Positions 44,316 through 52,353 of a DNA stretch of 64,000 bases are shown piece by piece. The DNA is taken from contig NZ_BRVM01000010.1 in NCBI RefSeq assembly GCF_026011715.1, forward strand, positions 62,001 through 126,000, given 5' to 3'. The notes beneath the pieces are model-generated. The model did no database searches and had not been told where the DNA came from. It saw only the letters and a program-made list of their open reading frames with translations. Both the position numbers and the translations under genes were made by a program. Origin of the DNA: Cytobacillus sp. NCCP-133 (lineage in GTDB: Bacteria; Bacillota; Bacilli; Bacillales; Cytobacillaceae). Position 1 is the first letter of the stretch. Each line of letters opens with the position of its first letter.

Positions 44316-46165
44316 TGTTTTCCCGCCTTTTTAATATAGGGCAAATAAATGTGAAAAACCGTACCGGCTCCCAGTTTGCTTTCCACTTCAATTGTGCCAT
44401 TATGCTCCTCTATAATTTTATATGTAACCATCAATCCCAATCCAGTACCTCTTTCTTTGGTCGTATAAAACGGCTCACCAAGCTTTTTAATTTTATGGCC
44501 TGGTATTCCGGAACCCTCATCCCTGATGGAAATATGTAATTTATTATCGCGGGTGTTTTGAAGCGAAATCGTTATATACCCGCCTTTTGGCATGACTTCA
44601 ATCGCATTTTTTATGATATTGATAAAAACCTTTTTCATTTGGTTCGACTCGCAGAAAACAAGAGGCAAGTTCTTTTCATAATAAGTCCTGAATTGAACAT
44701 TGTGAAGTACTGCCTGGGCACTTAAAAGGTCAACCGTTTCTTTCATGATTTGGGCTAAATCTTTTTCAAGAAATTTTACTGCCTGAGGTTTTGCAAGTAT
44801 AAGGAACTCGGTTATGATGGAATCAATTCTGCTCAACTCTGTGGTAATCACATTAAAATACATGGTATGGTCTTCCTCAATGCTGTCTTCTAAAAGCTGT
44901 ATAAAGCCTTTCAGAGCAGTCATAGGATTTCTGATTTCGTGGGCAATCCCTGCGGCAAGCTCACCAATTACATTTAATGTATCTGATTTTCTAAGCTGTT
45001 CTTCCATTTCTAGCTTTTCCGTTATATCCTTAAATGTCGTCATGCTTAAGTTAGAAAAAACATTAAGCTTATTCGAAAACTCAAAGTGTTTTTTTCTTCC
45101 TGTCTTCAGTGTAATCGAAAGGCTGCCGCCCGAATGCCCATCATTTTGTATACTATTAATCTGCTGTTTTAGTTCATCATCGGTTATGTTGCAGTCATTC
45201 AGGATACTATGTAATGAAACGCCAATCAATTCATCTTTAGACATCTGGAGCATTTTCTGGCCAGATTGATTAATATCGACAATTTGATAATGATCATTCC
45301 AGAGAAAAATACCTTCCAAAGCACCCTCAAAAATGCGCCGGAATTTTAGTTCACTTTCCCTCAATTCCTTTTCCATGCGATGGCGCTCACTAACATTTCT
45401 GAAAATCGTCATATGATAGCCTTCAACGGAGTTTAATTTAACCGTGAATTCCAGTGACTTTATTTGGCCATTTGGCATAAGAAAAACAAGCTCATCCCGT
45501 ATGCCGCCCTTGGCAAAAAGCTCTTTCAATATACGATGGTATCTTTCATTTTTTTCGTAGACGAAGTCATCTAGTCGTTTATGGAGAAGCTCATCATGCG
45601 TACACTCAAAAATTCGACAGGCTGCCTCATTTGCATTAAGGATTTCTCCGCTGCCTCGCCAAAAGATTATTCCATCCAAAGCTTCAATAAAGAGATCTGT
45701 ATATAGCTCTTCATTCTTTTTCACTTTCTTTTCCAGGAGCCGCTTACTCGTTATATCCCTTAATGTACACATATAGAGCCCGCTTTTATCCAGTATACTG
45801 GTAGTAAAATGAAAATCCTTCGTCTTCTTGCCAATATGGATTGAGAGGATTCCTCTAACATTATCCTTGTGCTTTAAAATCTCCCTCTGCTTGCCCGGCT
45901 TGAAATGTTTATTTATCGGCACAATATTCGACAGATACTGGCCGATCATTGCGGATTTATCCATTTTAATGCTTTCACAAAATGCCGGGTTTGCATCAAC
46001 AATCTTATCATTATGGTCAAAAATAAGGATTCCATCCTTAGATTGTGTAAACATACACTGACTTGGAGACAGATCCCTAATTATTTCAGCCGATGCTTTA
46101 TTTTCTTTTTCCAATAATTCAATCCTGGCATAGAGCTGCTTGATTTCCTGATTCATTGTGACCAC
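44312..46165 (-). CDS. kinE: PAS-domain sensor histidine kinase (KinE-like)
   Basis: The 617-residue soluble kinase has about three PAS domains (residues 30-150, 150-270, 275-390) and a phosphorelay-type kinase core. His409 lies in AAGIAHEIRNPMTALKGFIQ; the N-box is NIIKNAIEVMPKGG and the G-boxes RDEGSGIPG and GTGLGLMVTYK. No membrane helix is present. Its position upstream of ogt and near ykrP matches B. subtilis kinE, though the length differs from the 738 residues I recall for KinE. GTG is chosen because AGGAGGG is about 7 bases away. Likely input to Spo0F. Confidence 0.85.
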   Translation of the reverse strand: MVTMNQEIKQLYARIELLEKENKASAEIIRDLSPSQCMFTQSKDGILIFDHNDKIVDANPAFCESIKMDKSAMIGQYLSNIVPINKHFKPGKQREILKHKDNVRGILSIHIGKKTKDFHFTTSILDKSGLYMCTLRDITSKRLLEKKVKKNEELYTDLFIEALDGIIFWRGSGEILNANEAACRIFECTHDELLHKRLDDFVYEKNERYHRILKELFAKGGIRDELVFLMPNGQIKSLEFTVKLNSVEGYHMTIFRNVSERHRMEKELRESELKFRRIFEGALEGIFLWNDHYQIVDINQSGQKMLQMSKDELIGVSLHSILNDCNITDDELKQQINSIQNDGHSGGSLSITLKTGRKKHFEFSNKLNVFSNLSMTTFKDITEKLEMEEQLRKSDTLNVIGELAAGIAHEIRNPMTALKGFIQLLEDSIEEDHTMYFNVITTELSRIDSIITEFLILAKPQAVKFLEKDLAQIMKETVDLLSAQAVLHNVQFRTYYEKNLPLVFCESNQMKKVFINIIKNAIEVMPKGGYITISLQNTRDNKLHISIRDEGSGIPGHKIKKLGEPFYTTKERGTGLGLMVTYKIIEEHNGTIEVESKLGAGTVFHIYLPYIKKAGKQ

Positions 46166-46329
46166 TCTATTCCCTCCTAGTAGGCTTCCGGGTATTAATG
46201 CCCATTTCCTTGCGTTAAATAAATATTTCTACAGATTCCGACGAAATCCCTTTAAATAGTATAGAAAACTGAATGTCAATGACGAATGAAACAGTTGAAC
46301 TATAGGGGCTATTTTCCAGAATAAATAAA

Positions 46330-46360
46330 ACGAGGCACACCTTTGTTAGGCATGCCCCAA
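46330..46360 (-). terminator. Terminator after chemoreceptor gene
   Basis: GGGGCATGCCT and AGGTGTGCCTC arms on the minus strand, followed by GTTTTATTT. Confidence 0.7.
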
Positions 46361-46363
46361 ATA

Positions 46364-48163
46364 TTATAGCTTAAATTTAGCAATCATGCCGTTTAGTTGT
46401 TCTGCCAATTTGGATAAAGATTGGGCATTATCGGATATTTCCTCCATCGAATGATTGGTCTGGGCAATGGATGCGCTTGTTTGCTCAATGCCTGCAGCTG
46501 ATTCCTCTGAAACTGCAGCAATGCTTCCAATTGATTGATTCATCTGAGAAGAGCTCACAGAAACCTGTTCAAGGCTGCTGGAAATGTCATTGACATTCTT
46601 AGACATTAAATTAACCGCTTCAAATATCTTTTGGAAAGTCTCTCCCGTTAATTGGATTTGCTCCGTTCCCTTCTCCACCTGAGTATATCCAGATTGAAGG
46701 GACTCCGCTACACCATTGGATTCAATTTGAATGCCTTCCACAATTTTTGTAATATCTGAAACTGAGAATGAAACCTGTTCTGCAAGTTTTCTGACTTCAT
46801 CAGCAACTACTGCAAAACCTCTGCCATGTTCCCCAGCCCTCGCTGCTTCAATAGCTGCATTTAGAGCAAGAAGATTTGTTTGACCTGCAATTTCCTGAAT
46901 GACCTTAACAAGCCTTGAAATATGTTTCGTCTGTTCATCAAGACCATTAACCTTCTCTACAGATGTTTTCATAATCTTATTAATTAAGGTCATTTGCTGC
47001 TGGGACTCTTTCATGAGTCTATCTCCATTATCAGTGAGAGACAGCACCTCGCTGGACGCATTCTTGATTTCAAGCCCGCTTTTGGCAGCTTCTTGCACTT
47101 TGTTCATATATTCATCCATCACTGCCGATAATCGCGAAGCAGAGCTCGCCTGCTCCTCCGCTCCCCCGGAAAGCTCCTGCATCGTTGAAGCAACTTGCTG
47201 ACTGGACGCTTTTACTTCATTTGCTGCAATATTCAGCTCTCCGCTTCTTTCAGTAACATAACCCGACACGAAATTTATTTCCTGAATCATTGTTTGCAGC
47301 TTCTCTTTCATGGAATTAATGGCACGGCTTAGCTCAGCTATTTCATCTTTGCCATCATATTCTACTGAACTGACATTCAGATTTCCTGCTGCAATTTCAT
47401 TGGACACCTGGACAATCTGATTGAGTTTTCTGGAAATAATACGCCCAATAAATAGAATACTGGCAATGCCAAGAATGGCAGAAATAATAATAGAGATACC
47501 AAGGACAATCAAAGTAAGAACCAACCCTGATTTTGCTGAAGAAACAACTTTTTGCTGTTCCTCCTTCATCATGCTGTTTAATGAAGTTAATTTTTCCACT
47601 GTCTCAGTAATCATGTTGTCTGCCTGCAGCTTTCCAAGCCTGTATTCCCTAACATGCTGGAGCTTTACTTTAGGCTCAATCACATCTTGGAACAGAGCAG
47701 TAATTTTTTGATCGTTCTCATCAATTTCCTTAAACAGCTCTTTAGCTTCTGCTGAAGTCAATACTGGATTGATTTCCTTTTTTAAATTATTAAAGTCTTC
47801 TGTCAGCCCGTCAAAAGTTTCTAGATGTTTTGGATTAGAATCGATAATGAAGTTTCCGATGGTACTTCCCTTATGATGGAAGATGACTGCTGATTCAGTT
47901 ATCATGAGCGCTTTCTCGCCAGAATCATTAACTGTATCCATTTTTGAATTAGCAATTGTCAATAAGAAAAAAGTAAGGACTGTTGAAGCTGTGAAAAGCC
48001 CGATTGTCACAAACAGTGCAACGCCATATTTTTGGCCAAGCTTAAGATTTTTCCACCACGTTCTGCTTGTCAATCTTTCCAGTAAAAACGAGTCCTTCGT
48101 CCTATCTTGTGAATTTATTTTAATTTCTTTTTTGTTTCGTTTTAATTTTCTTACCCCTTTCAC
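46364..48163 (-). CDS. Methyl-accepting chemotaxis protein
   Basis: The 599-residue chemoreceptor has a basic N-terminal cytoplasmic tail, then a membrane helix near 48-70, a helical extracytoplasmic sensor of about 150 residues, a second helix near 215-240, a HAMP domain ([20 protein letters not shown]), and the signalling coiled coil. The hairpin tip [40 protein letters not shown] is shared by all such receptors. It signals through CheW/CheV to CheA. The helical sensor suggests a four-helix-bundle ligand domain. The start is GTG after a GGGGGG site. Ligand unknown. Confidence 0.94.
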   Translation of the reverse strand: MKGVRKLKRNKKEIKINSQDRTKDSFLLERLTSRTWWKNLKLGQKYGVALFVTIGLFTASTVLTFFLLTIANSKMDTVNDSGEKALMITESAVIFHHKGSTIGNFIIDSNPKHLETFDGLTEDFNNLKKEINPVLTSAEAKELFKEIDENDQKITALFQDVIEPKVKLQHVREYRLGKLQADNMITETVEKLTSLNSMMKEEQQKVVSSAKSGLVLTLIVLGISIIISAILGIASILFIGRIISRKLNQIVQVSNEIAAGNLNVSSVEYDGKDEIAELSRAINSMKEKLQTMIQEINFVSGYVTERSGELNIAANEVKASSQQVASTMQELSGGAEEQASSASRLSAVMDEYMNKVQEAAKSGLEIKNASSEVLSLTDNGDRLMKESQQQMTLINKIMKTSVEKVNGLDEQTKHISRLVKVIQEIAGQTNLLALNAAIEAARAGEHGRGFAVVADEVRKLAEQVSFSVSDITKIVEGIQIESNGVAESLQSGYTQVEKGTEQIQLTGETFQKIFEAVNLMSKNVNDISSSLEQVSVSSSQMNQSIGSIAAVSEESAAGIEQTSASIAQTNHSMEEISDNAQSLSKLAEQLNGMIAKFKL

Positions 48164-48747
48164 CTTATACCCCCCTTTTCAATTAGACCGGATGTAAAAC
48201 AATTGAACTGCCAAACCTCTATTTGTATATCTTTTTTACTATTCTATTAATTCATTATAAAAGAATAAAAAATACATTTGAAGATTATTTTTCCAATTAT
48301 GAATCTTTAGGGATTAAAAAGGCAAAGTACACGGGTACTTTGTTACATAAGTTAAAGACTCTTTCAGCATATATTGTTGTTTTTAGAGAAAACTGTCATG
48401 TTCTCCCTCCCTCAAATGGTTTACGTCAAAATACTCCGAAAAAGTATTCCCAATAACAATTCCAAAAGAACTATTTCCATTTATCTGTTACATATATTAT
48501 TTTCTGATTAAAAACTTTGAAACAGATTTTATAAATTTAAATAAATCATGAATATAAAAATAATAATTCCGCTTATAGAATTATACAACAGAACAAATAA
48601 TTTATTATAACAGTTTTCAACAGCAAATTAACAACTTACTTTTTCTGTAAATCCAACCTTCTATTTACACGAGAAAAGGTGTTTGCTTCATGTTAAAGTG
48701 GGTAAATAAAGAGAGAGTTTTTGGGGGTCTTTAATAGAGGAGGATTT
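48164..48747. other. AT-rich region of about 580 bases without a recognised gene
   Basis: The region contains stop-rich, very AT-rich sequence and a weak hairpin CAAAGTAC-ACGG-GTACTTTG near 48320. It probably carries the promoters for the chemoreceptor (leftward) and the acyltransferase (rightward). Nothing else stands out. Confidence 0.4.
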
Positions 48748-49788
48748 ATGAAACAGCGTGACTACTATTTCGACAATGCTAAGTTTATCTTAATCTTCTT
48801 TGTCGTTTTCGGACATTTGCTCCGCTCTTTTATTGAAGATAATGAAACAATTTACACCTTATACAAGGTTATTTATACCTTTCATATGCCGGCGTTTATT
48901 TTGGTATCGGGATTTTTTGCAAAAGGCTTTTATAATAAAGGCTATATAAAGAAAATAGCAAAAAAACTAATACTGCCGTATATCATATTTCAGATTATTT
49001 ATTCTGTTTTCTATTACTTCTTATATAATAAAGGCACATTTGAAATGGACCCATTCAACCCGCATTGGTCTTTATGGTTCCTGATCAGCATGTTCTGCTG
49101 GAACATCATGCTCCTTTATTTCGCAAAGCATAAAGCTGTTTTTTCCTTAGCAGCTGCCTTGCTGATCGGGCTGGCTGTTGGGTATGCCGATTGGATCTCA
49201 AACTATCTAAGCTTATCTAGGACATTCGTATTCTTTCCTTTGTTTTTACTTGGGTATTATATAAAGAAAGAGCATTTATACGCCCTATTTAGACCAAAGT
49301 ATAGAATCAGTGCTGCGATCGTATTTGCAGTGGTCTTTTTCGGCTTTTATCTTTACCCGGATATCGATTATAAATGGCTTCTAGGCTCCAAGCCTTATAC
49401 AGAAATGGGCGCAGCTGCAATAGGGGCAGTATTAACAAGACTTGGATTCTACATCCTTAGCTTGATTATGATATTTAGCTTCTTTGCTTTAGTTCCCTGC
49501 AAACAATATTTCTTTACCAATTTGGGGAAAAATACGCTTTACGTTTACCTGCTGCACGGTTTCTTTGTCCGCGTATTCAGAGAAAGCGATGTGCAAAATT
49601 ACTTCAACAAGCCGGAAAATTTCCTTCTTCTTGCAGGGATTTCACTGCTGCTGACGCTGCTCCTATCAAGCAAACTAATTACATCGCTTGCACAGCCTAT
49701 TATTGAACTGAGAACATCACAACTGAAGAAATTAAAAGATCGAACAAGGGCATATGCCAGGTTTTATCGGAAAAAGCTTACAAGCTAG
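48748..49788 (+). CDS. ykrP: Acyltransferase-3 family membrane protein YkrP
   Basis: This protein of about 346 residues has about ten membrane helices. FDNAKFILIFFVVFGHLLR near the start and HMPAFILVSGFFAKG are the conserved acyltransferase-3 segments; the essential His is in the first. The C-terminal basic tail (SQLKKLKDRTRAYARF) is cytoplasmic. Such proteins acylate cell-surface sugars or lipids. The ATG at 48748 follows GAGGAGG; the longer frame is not needed. Its place next to kinE agrees with B. subtilis ykrP. Confidence 0.85.
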   Translation: MKQRDYYFDNAKFILIFFVVFGHLLRSFIEDNETIYTLYKVIYTFHMPAFILVSGFFAKGFYNKGYIKKIAKKLILPYIIFQIIYSVFYYFLYNKGTFEMDPFNPHWSLWFLISMFCWNIMLLYFAKHKAVFSLAAALLIGLAVGYADWISNYLSLSRTFVFFPLFLLGYYIKKEHLYALFRPKYRISAAIVFAVVFFGFYLYPDIDYKWLLGSKPYTEMGAAAIGAVLTRLGFYILSLIMIFSFFALVPCKQYFFTNLGKNTLYVYLLHGFFVRVFRESDVQNYFNKPENFLLLAGISLLLTLLLSSKLITSLAQPIIELRTSQLKKLKDRTRAYARFYRKKLTS

Positions 49789-49906
49789 ATAGCTGCCGGC
49801 CACACATTGTGGCTGGTTTTTTCTTCTTTTTTGCTTTTCCATTGACCAAATTTGATAAAGCCATTATAATTAATAATTGTGTTGGATAAGTTTTTCTTAC
49901 CACCTT

Positions 49907-49980
49907 GTCCCAGTAGCTCAGCTGGATAGAGCAACAGCCTCCTAAGCTGTAGGTCGTGAGTTCGAATCTCGCCTGGGACG
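49907..49980 (+). tRNA. tRNA-Arg (anticodon CCT)
   Basis: The cloverleaf is intact: acceptor GTCCCAG/CTGGGAC, D-arm AGCTCAGCTGGATAGAGCA, anticodon loop CTCCTAA, T-arm GTGAGTTCGAATCTCGC and discriminator G. The CCA end is not encoded. It is followed by a 46-bp overlap with a duplicated sequence at 51786, the mark of site-specific integration. Confidence 0.97.
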
Positions 49981-49982
49981 TC
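49937..49982 (+). repeat. Left attachment-site repeat in tRNA-Arg 3' end
   Basis: Forty-six bases from the anticodon arm to GACGTC are identical to 51786-51831. This is the expected core of an integrase attachment site. Confidence 0.9.
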
Positions 49983-49989
49983 AATAAAG

Positions 49990-50032
49990 AAAAGCGCGAA
50001 ACCCATGTATATCAAGGGTTTCGCGCTTTTTA
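49990..50032. terminator. Hairpin at left island edge
   Basis: AAAAGCGCGAAACCC and GGGTTTCGCGCTTTT arms (15 bp), just after the tRNA; bidirectional terminator, probably brought by the island. Confidence 0.8.
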
Positions 50033-50168
50033 ATTCATTCAATTTGTTTATTCCTAAACCATAGAATTCCAAATTTGGGGTCAGTTTGGGGTCGGAACGA
50101 TTATTATTAGTAATTTCATACCGCTGTTCGGACTTGTTCTGGTCAATAATAATAAATGTTGACCTCTA

Positions 50169-50213
50169 TTTCCAACTGGGTTCGAACCAGTGAAGTCTAC
50201 CCTGTCAAAGTGG
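50169..50213 (-). pseudogene. tRNA-Val-like 3' fragment
   Basis: The minus strand reads CCACTTTGACAGGGTAG, then ACTTCACTGGTTCGAACCCAGT: an anticodon loop with GAC and a perfect T-arm. The anticodon stem has one mismatch and no acceptor or D-arm is found. It is probably a relic of a phage-borne tRNA or of an older attachment site. Confidence 0.4.
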
Positions 50214-50590
50214 CAAACAGTCACGGAAGCAATAAAGTTATCATGGAAAATCTCTTACATATCAAGGCTCCAGAAGGAATGAAGTTTGTTCTTTTAGTTT
50301 TAAAAAAGACCTTTGTTGACCGTGTCCGTCAACAATTCGTCAACATCTATTACTTGTGCTCATTTTAATTTCTTCTTCAACAAAACCATCATCCGTTATT
50401 TGAAGAAATAACTATTAATCAATCTAATTGTTTTATAAATAAAACTCTGACTTGATTTGGAATTGTCGTGGTTTTCTTTATTTCTTTTAACTAAATGAGG
50501 ATTAACTGTTACTAAGTGATTTTGAGAGAGATTGGACGATTATCAAATTTGTACTATTGACCGCCTTTTGGGTGCAGTATGTCCAAATAC

Positions 50591-50650
50591 AAGCTGTAGG
50601 CTGTAGTTGTTAGGAAGATTTCGAGCTATCTAACCTACAGCCTACAGCTT
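50591..50650. terminator. Large perfect hairpin
   Basis: Arms AAGCTGTAGGCTGTAG and CTACAGCCTACAGCTT (16 bp), with further pairing inside. It lies just after the exosporium-type fragment, which is transcribed leftward. It lacks a clear T-run, so termination is likely but not certain. Confidence 0.6.
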
Positions 50651-50666
50651 GGTTTTATTTTGCTGT

Positions 50667-50992
50667 CTATTGGAGTCGCGTGATAACAAGGTGTGCTGAA
50701 ACAGGCTTGTTCCTCCAGCGAGAGGAGTAATGGTTAGTGCCGTGGAATTTCCAGCAGGATTTCGTACAGTGAGAATTGAATTGATGACTGATGTTTGCAC
50801 AAGAGCCATTCCTACTATCTGAGAAGTACCGGTTGCTCGCCCCACCACCGTATAGGCTAGGTCATCGCCATTGAGAGTTAAAATCAGTTGGCCCGGTTCG
50901 TCCACACTCACCTGAAACAAGACCTGATAAGTGCCAATTTCAGACAAGGTAAATAAATCGGCAGTAGCCCGGACAATATCCGACATCAGCAC
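50667..50992 (-). pseudogene. BclA-type exosporium C-terminal domain, truncated and frameshifted
   Basis: The minus strand encodes a beta-rich domain of the BclA/collagen-like exosporium type (SEIGTYQVLFQVSV, LTLNGDDLAYTVVGRATGTS, VRNPAGNSTALTITPLAGGT). The collagen-like repeats and N-terminal targeting motif are absent. Near the end the frame breaks: in the plus-one frame the sequence continues VSAHLVITRLQ and stops at 50667, the normal family ending, so one base has been lost. The G+C is visibly higher than the surroundings, suggesting foreign origin. Confidence 0.75.
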
Positions 50993-51310
50993 CGTTATTC
51001 GTGGGATTCAAACAAAGATGGCTACTATACAGATTATTCTATTAAATATACACCAGCAGATTGGAATGCAAACGCTGGAGTAGCTGGTGCTTATGATTTA
51101 ATTGCTGGAGAGGGAACAAATAAGGGTTATGTTGCACAATATGTTTACCTTCCTACAACTAGGGCCGGCGGTAGCATAAATGTAAAGTTTGAATATGGTC
51201 ATAAAAGGGTCAGCGGAAAGCCATCTGTTACAGTAACTTCAGCTGGTTTATCTATAGTTCCAACTACTACAACTGATACAAGATCTTATGCCGTAACATT
51301 AAACTATTAA
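50993..51310 (+). pseudogene. 3' fragment of a secreted protein gene
   Basis: A start-less frame encodes about 105 residues: RYSWDSNKDGYYTDYSIKYT, YDLIAGEGTNKGYVAQYVYL, KFEYGHKRVSGKPSVTVTSA, ending TLNY. It reads like the C-terminal beta-sandwich of an extracellular protein. It begins abruptly at the junction with the oppositely oriented exosporium fragment. Family unknown. Confidence 0.6.
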
Positions 51311-51332
51311 TTTCTTTCTCAGGAGGCTCTTA

Positions 51333-51500
51333 ATGAAGCAGATTATCGTTAACACAATTATTGTTTTTGTTATTTCAGTAGTATTAATATGGGGTATTAC
51401 TTTTAATGCTTCGTCAGATGATTCTTATATTTTAGCCATTTCTCTACTATTGTTGTTGCATACTTCGTTAATTATAGCTCTGCTTTTTAAGAGGAAATAG
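51333..51500 (+). CDS. Small two-helix membrane protein in the island
   Basis: This 55-residue protein has helices at about residues 5-24 and 33-50, separated by FNASSDDSY, and ends FKRK. An AGGAGG site lies 10 bases before the ATG and 23 bases after the stop of the truncated secreted gene, suggesting they were one operon. A strong terminator follows. It may be the only intact gene of the island; an immunity or accessory role for the lost secreted protein is possible but unproven. Confidence 0.6.
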   Translation: MKQIIVNTIIVFVISVVLIWGITFNASSDDSYILAISLLLLLHTSLIIALLFKRK

Positions 51501-51511
51501 ATTAGTAGAAT

Positions 51512-51548
51512 AAAAAACTAGTATTTGCATTTGCATTACTAGTTTTTT
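51512..51548 (+). terminator. Terminator after small membrane protein
   Basis: AAAAAACTAGTA and TACTAGTTTTTT arms (12 bp). Confidence 0.8.
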
Positions 51549-51785
51549 ATTCTATTGATTATTTTATTATTTAACTGCAGTGAAAAATTAAGAGACATCG
51601 TTAAGGATTACTATTTAGCAGCTAATACGAACCATTAATAGAAGTTTAAAATGGGTTCGGTTTGGGGTCGAAACTCATCATAAACCTCCTGAATTAAACC
51701 AATTTAATCTTATTTACAGTCTGGAAACCTTAATTCTATAGGGTTTTCTCTGCCCTTTTCCTCCCTAATCATTCCAAGAAAGCCC

Positions 51786-51831
51786 GCCTCCTAAGCTGTA
51801 GGTCGTGAGTTCGAATCTCGCCTGGGACGTC
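51786..51831 (+). repeat. Right attachment-site repeat (tRNA-Arg 3' copy)
   Basis: Exact 46-bp copy of the tRNA-Arg 3' part, from the anticodon arm to GACGTC, without the 5' half of the tRNA. Confidence 0.9.
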
Positions 51832-51841
51832 CTGATAAATC

Positions 51842-51871
51842 GCCAATCTTAAAAAAAAGGTTGGCTTTTTT
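51842..51871 (+). terminator. Original tRNA-Arg terminator, now displaced
   Basis: GCCAATCTT and AGGTTGGC arms followed by TTTTTTT, placed just after the right repeat. Confidence 0.7.
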
Positions 51872-52353
51872 TACGTTTGTTAAACGTTTCTTTACAAGCT
51901 CTTATAACTTCTATAAAGCTCGAATGTTAGGCTGATAATAGTGGGGATAGCATATGGAGCTATCATCCGAGCTTGGCGAAGGAGAGCCAAGTGTATTTTT
52001 GAATTCCTTTAATTGTGTCAAATGTTGGATTAATTTGAATTGCTGCTAGATAAGTCCCGTGACATGCTAGATAAAATAAAAAGAATCTTATAAAACTTGA
52101 ATCTTGCCAGATAAATTTTAATTCGTGCAAGATAAGATGAAGAAACAAAGTATAACAAAATGGAAGTTATGGACGTTCATTATCTAAATGTCTGCTACCA
52201 TTTTTCACATCTTCTCCCCTTCTATCATTAACAAATTTCCTGATTAGTCAGATCCGCAATCTTCTGCTGACATGTTTTACTTCCTTTTCTTCCGTCCAAA
52301 ATATGATACAATTATATGATGTTTAAGTTGCTAATAAAGGGAGTTTATAATAA
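51872..52353. other. Intergenic region before the radical SAM gene
   Basis: About 480 bases with repeated short words (GATAAAATAAAAAG, GCTAGATAA, GCAAGATAA near 52040-52140) but no supported gene. It probably contains the promoter of the radical SAM gene. Confidence 0.35.

Larger units (their letters stand above)
49983..51831. mobile_element. Degraded integrated island at tRNA-Arg
   Basis: This 1.85-kb segment lies between two copies of the tRNA 3' end. It holds remnants only: two tyrosine-integrase-like C-terminal tails on the minus strand (RPQTDPKFGI near 50080; FDPKPNPF near 51665), a tRNA-Val-like fragment, a frameshifted exosporium-type fragment, a truncated secreted protein and one small membrane protein. 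No integrase or replication gene remains. The tRNA's likely own terminator lies beyond the right repeat, at 51842. Confidence 0.75.

Noticed and set aside
48223..48456. Plus-strand 77-residue frame in the AT-rich gap before the acyltransferase
   Set aside because: No ribosome site, composition typical of random AT-rich DNA, no recognisable motif.
49785..50072. Minus-strand frame containing PGEIRTHDLQLRRLLLYPAELL
   Set aside because: This is the well-known false protein read from the reverse strand of a tRNA gene; it overlaps tRNA-Arg.
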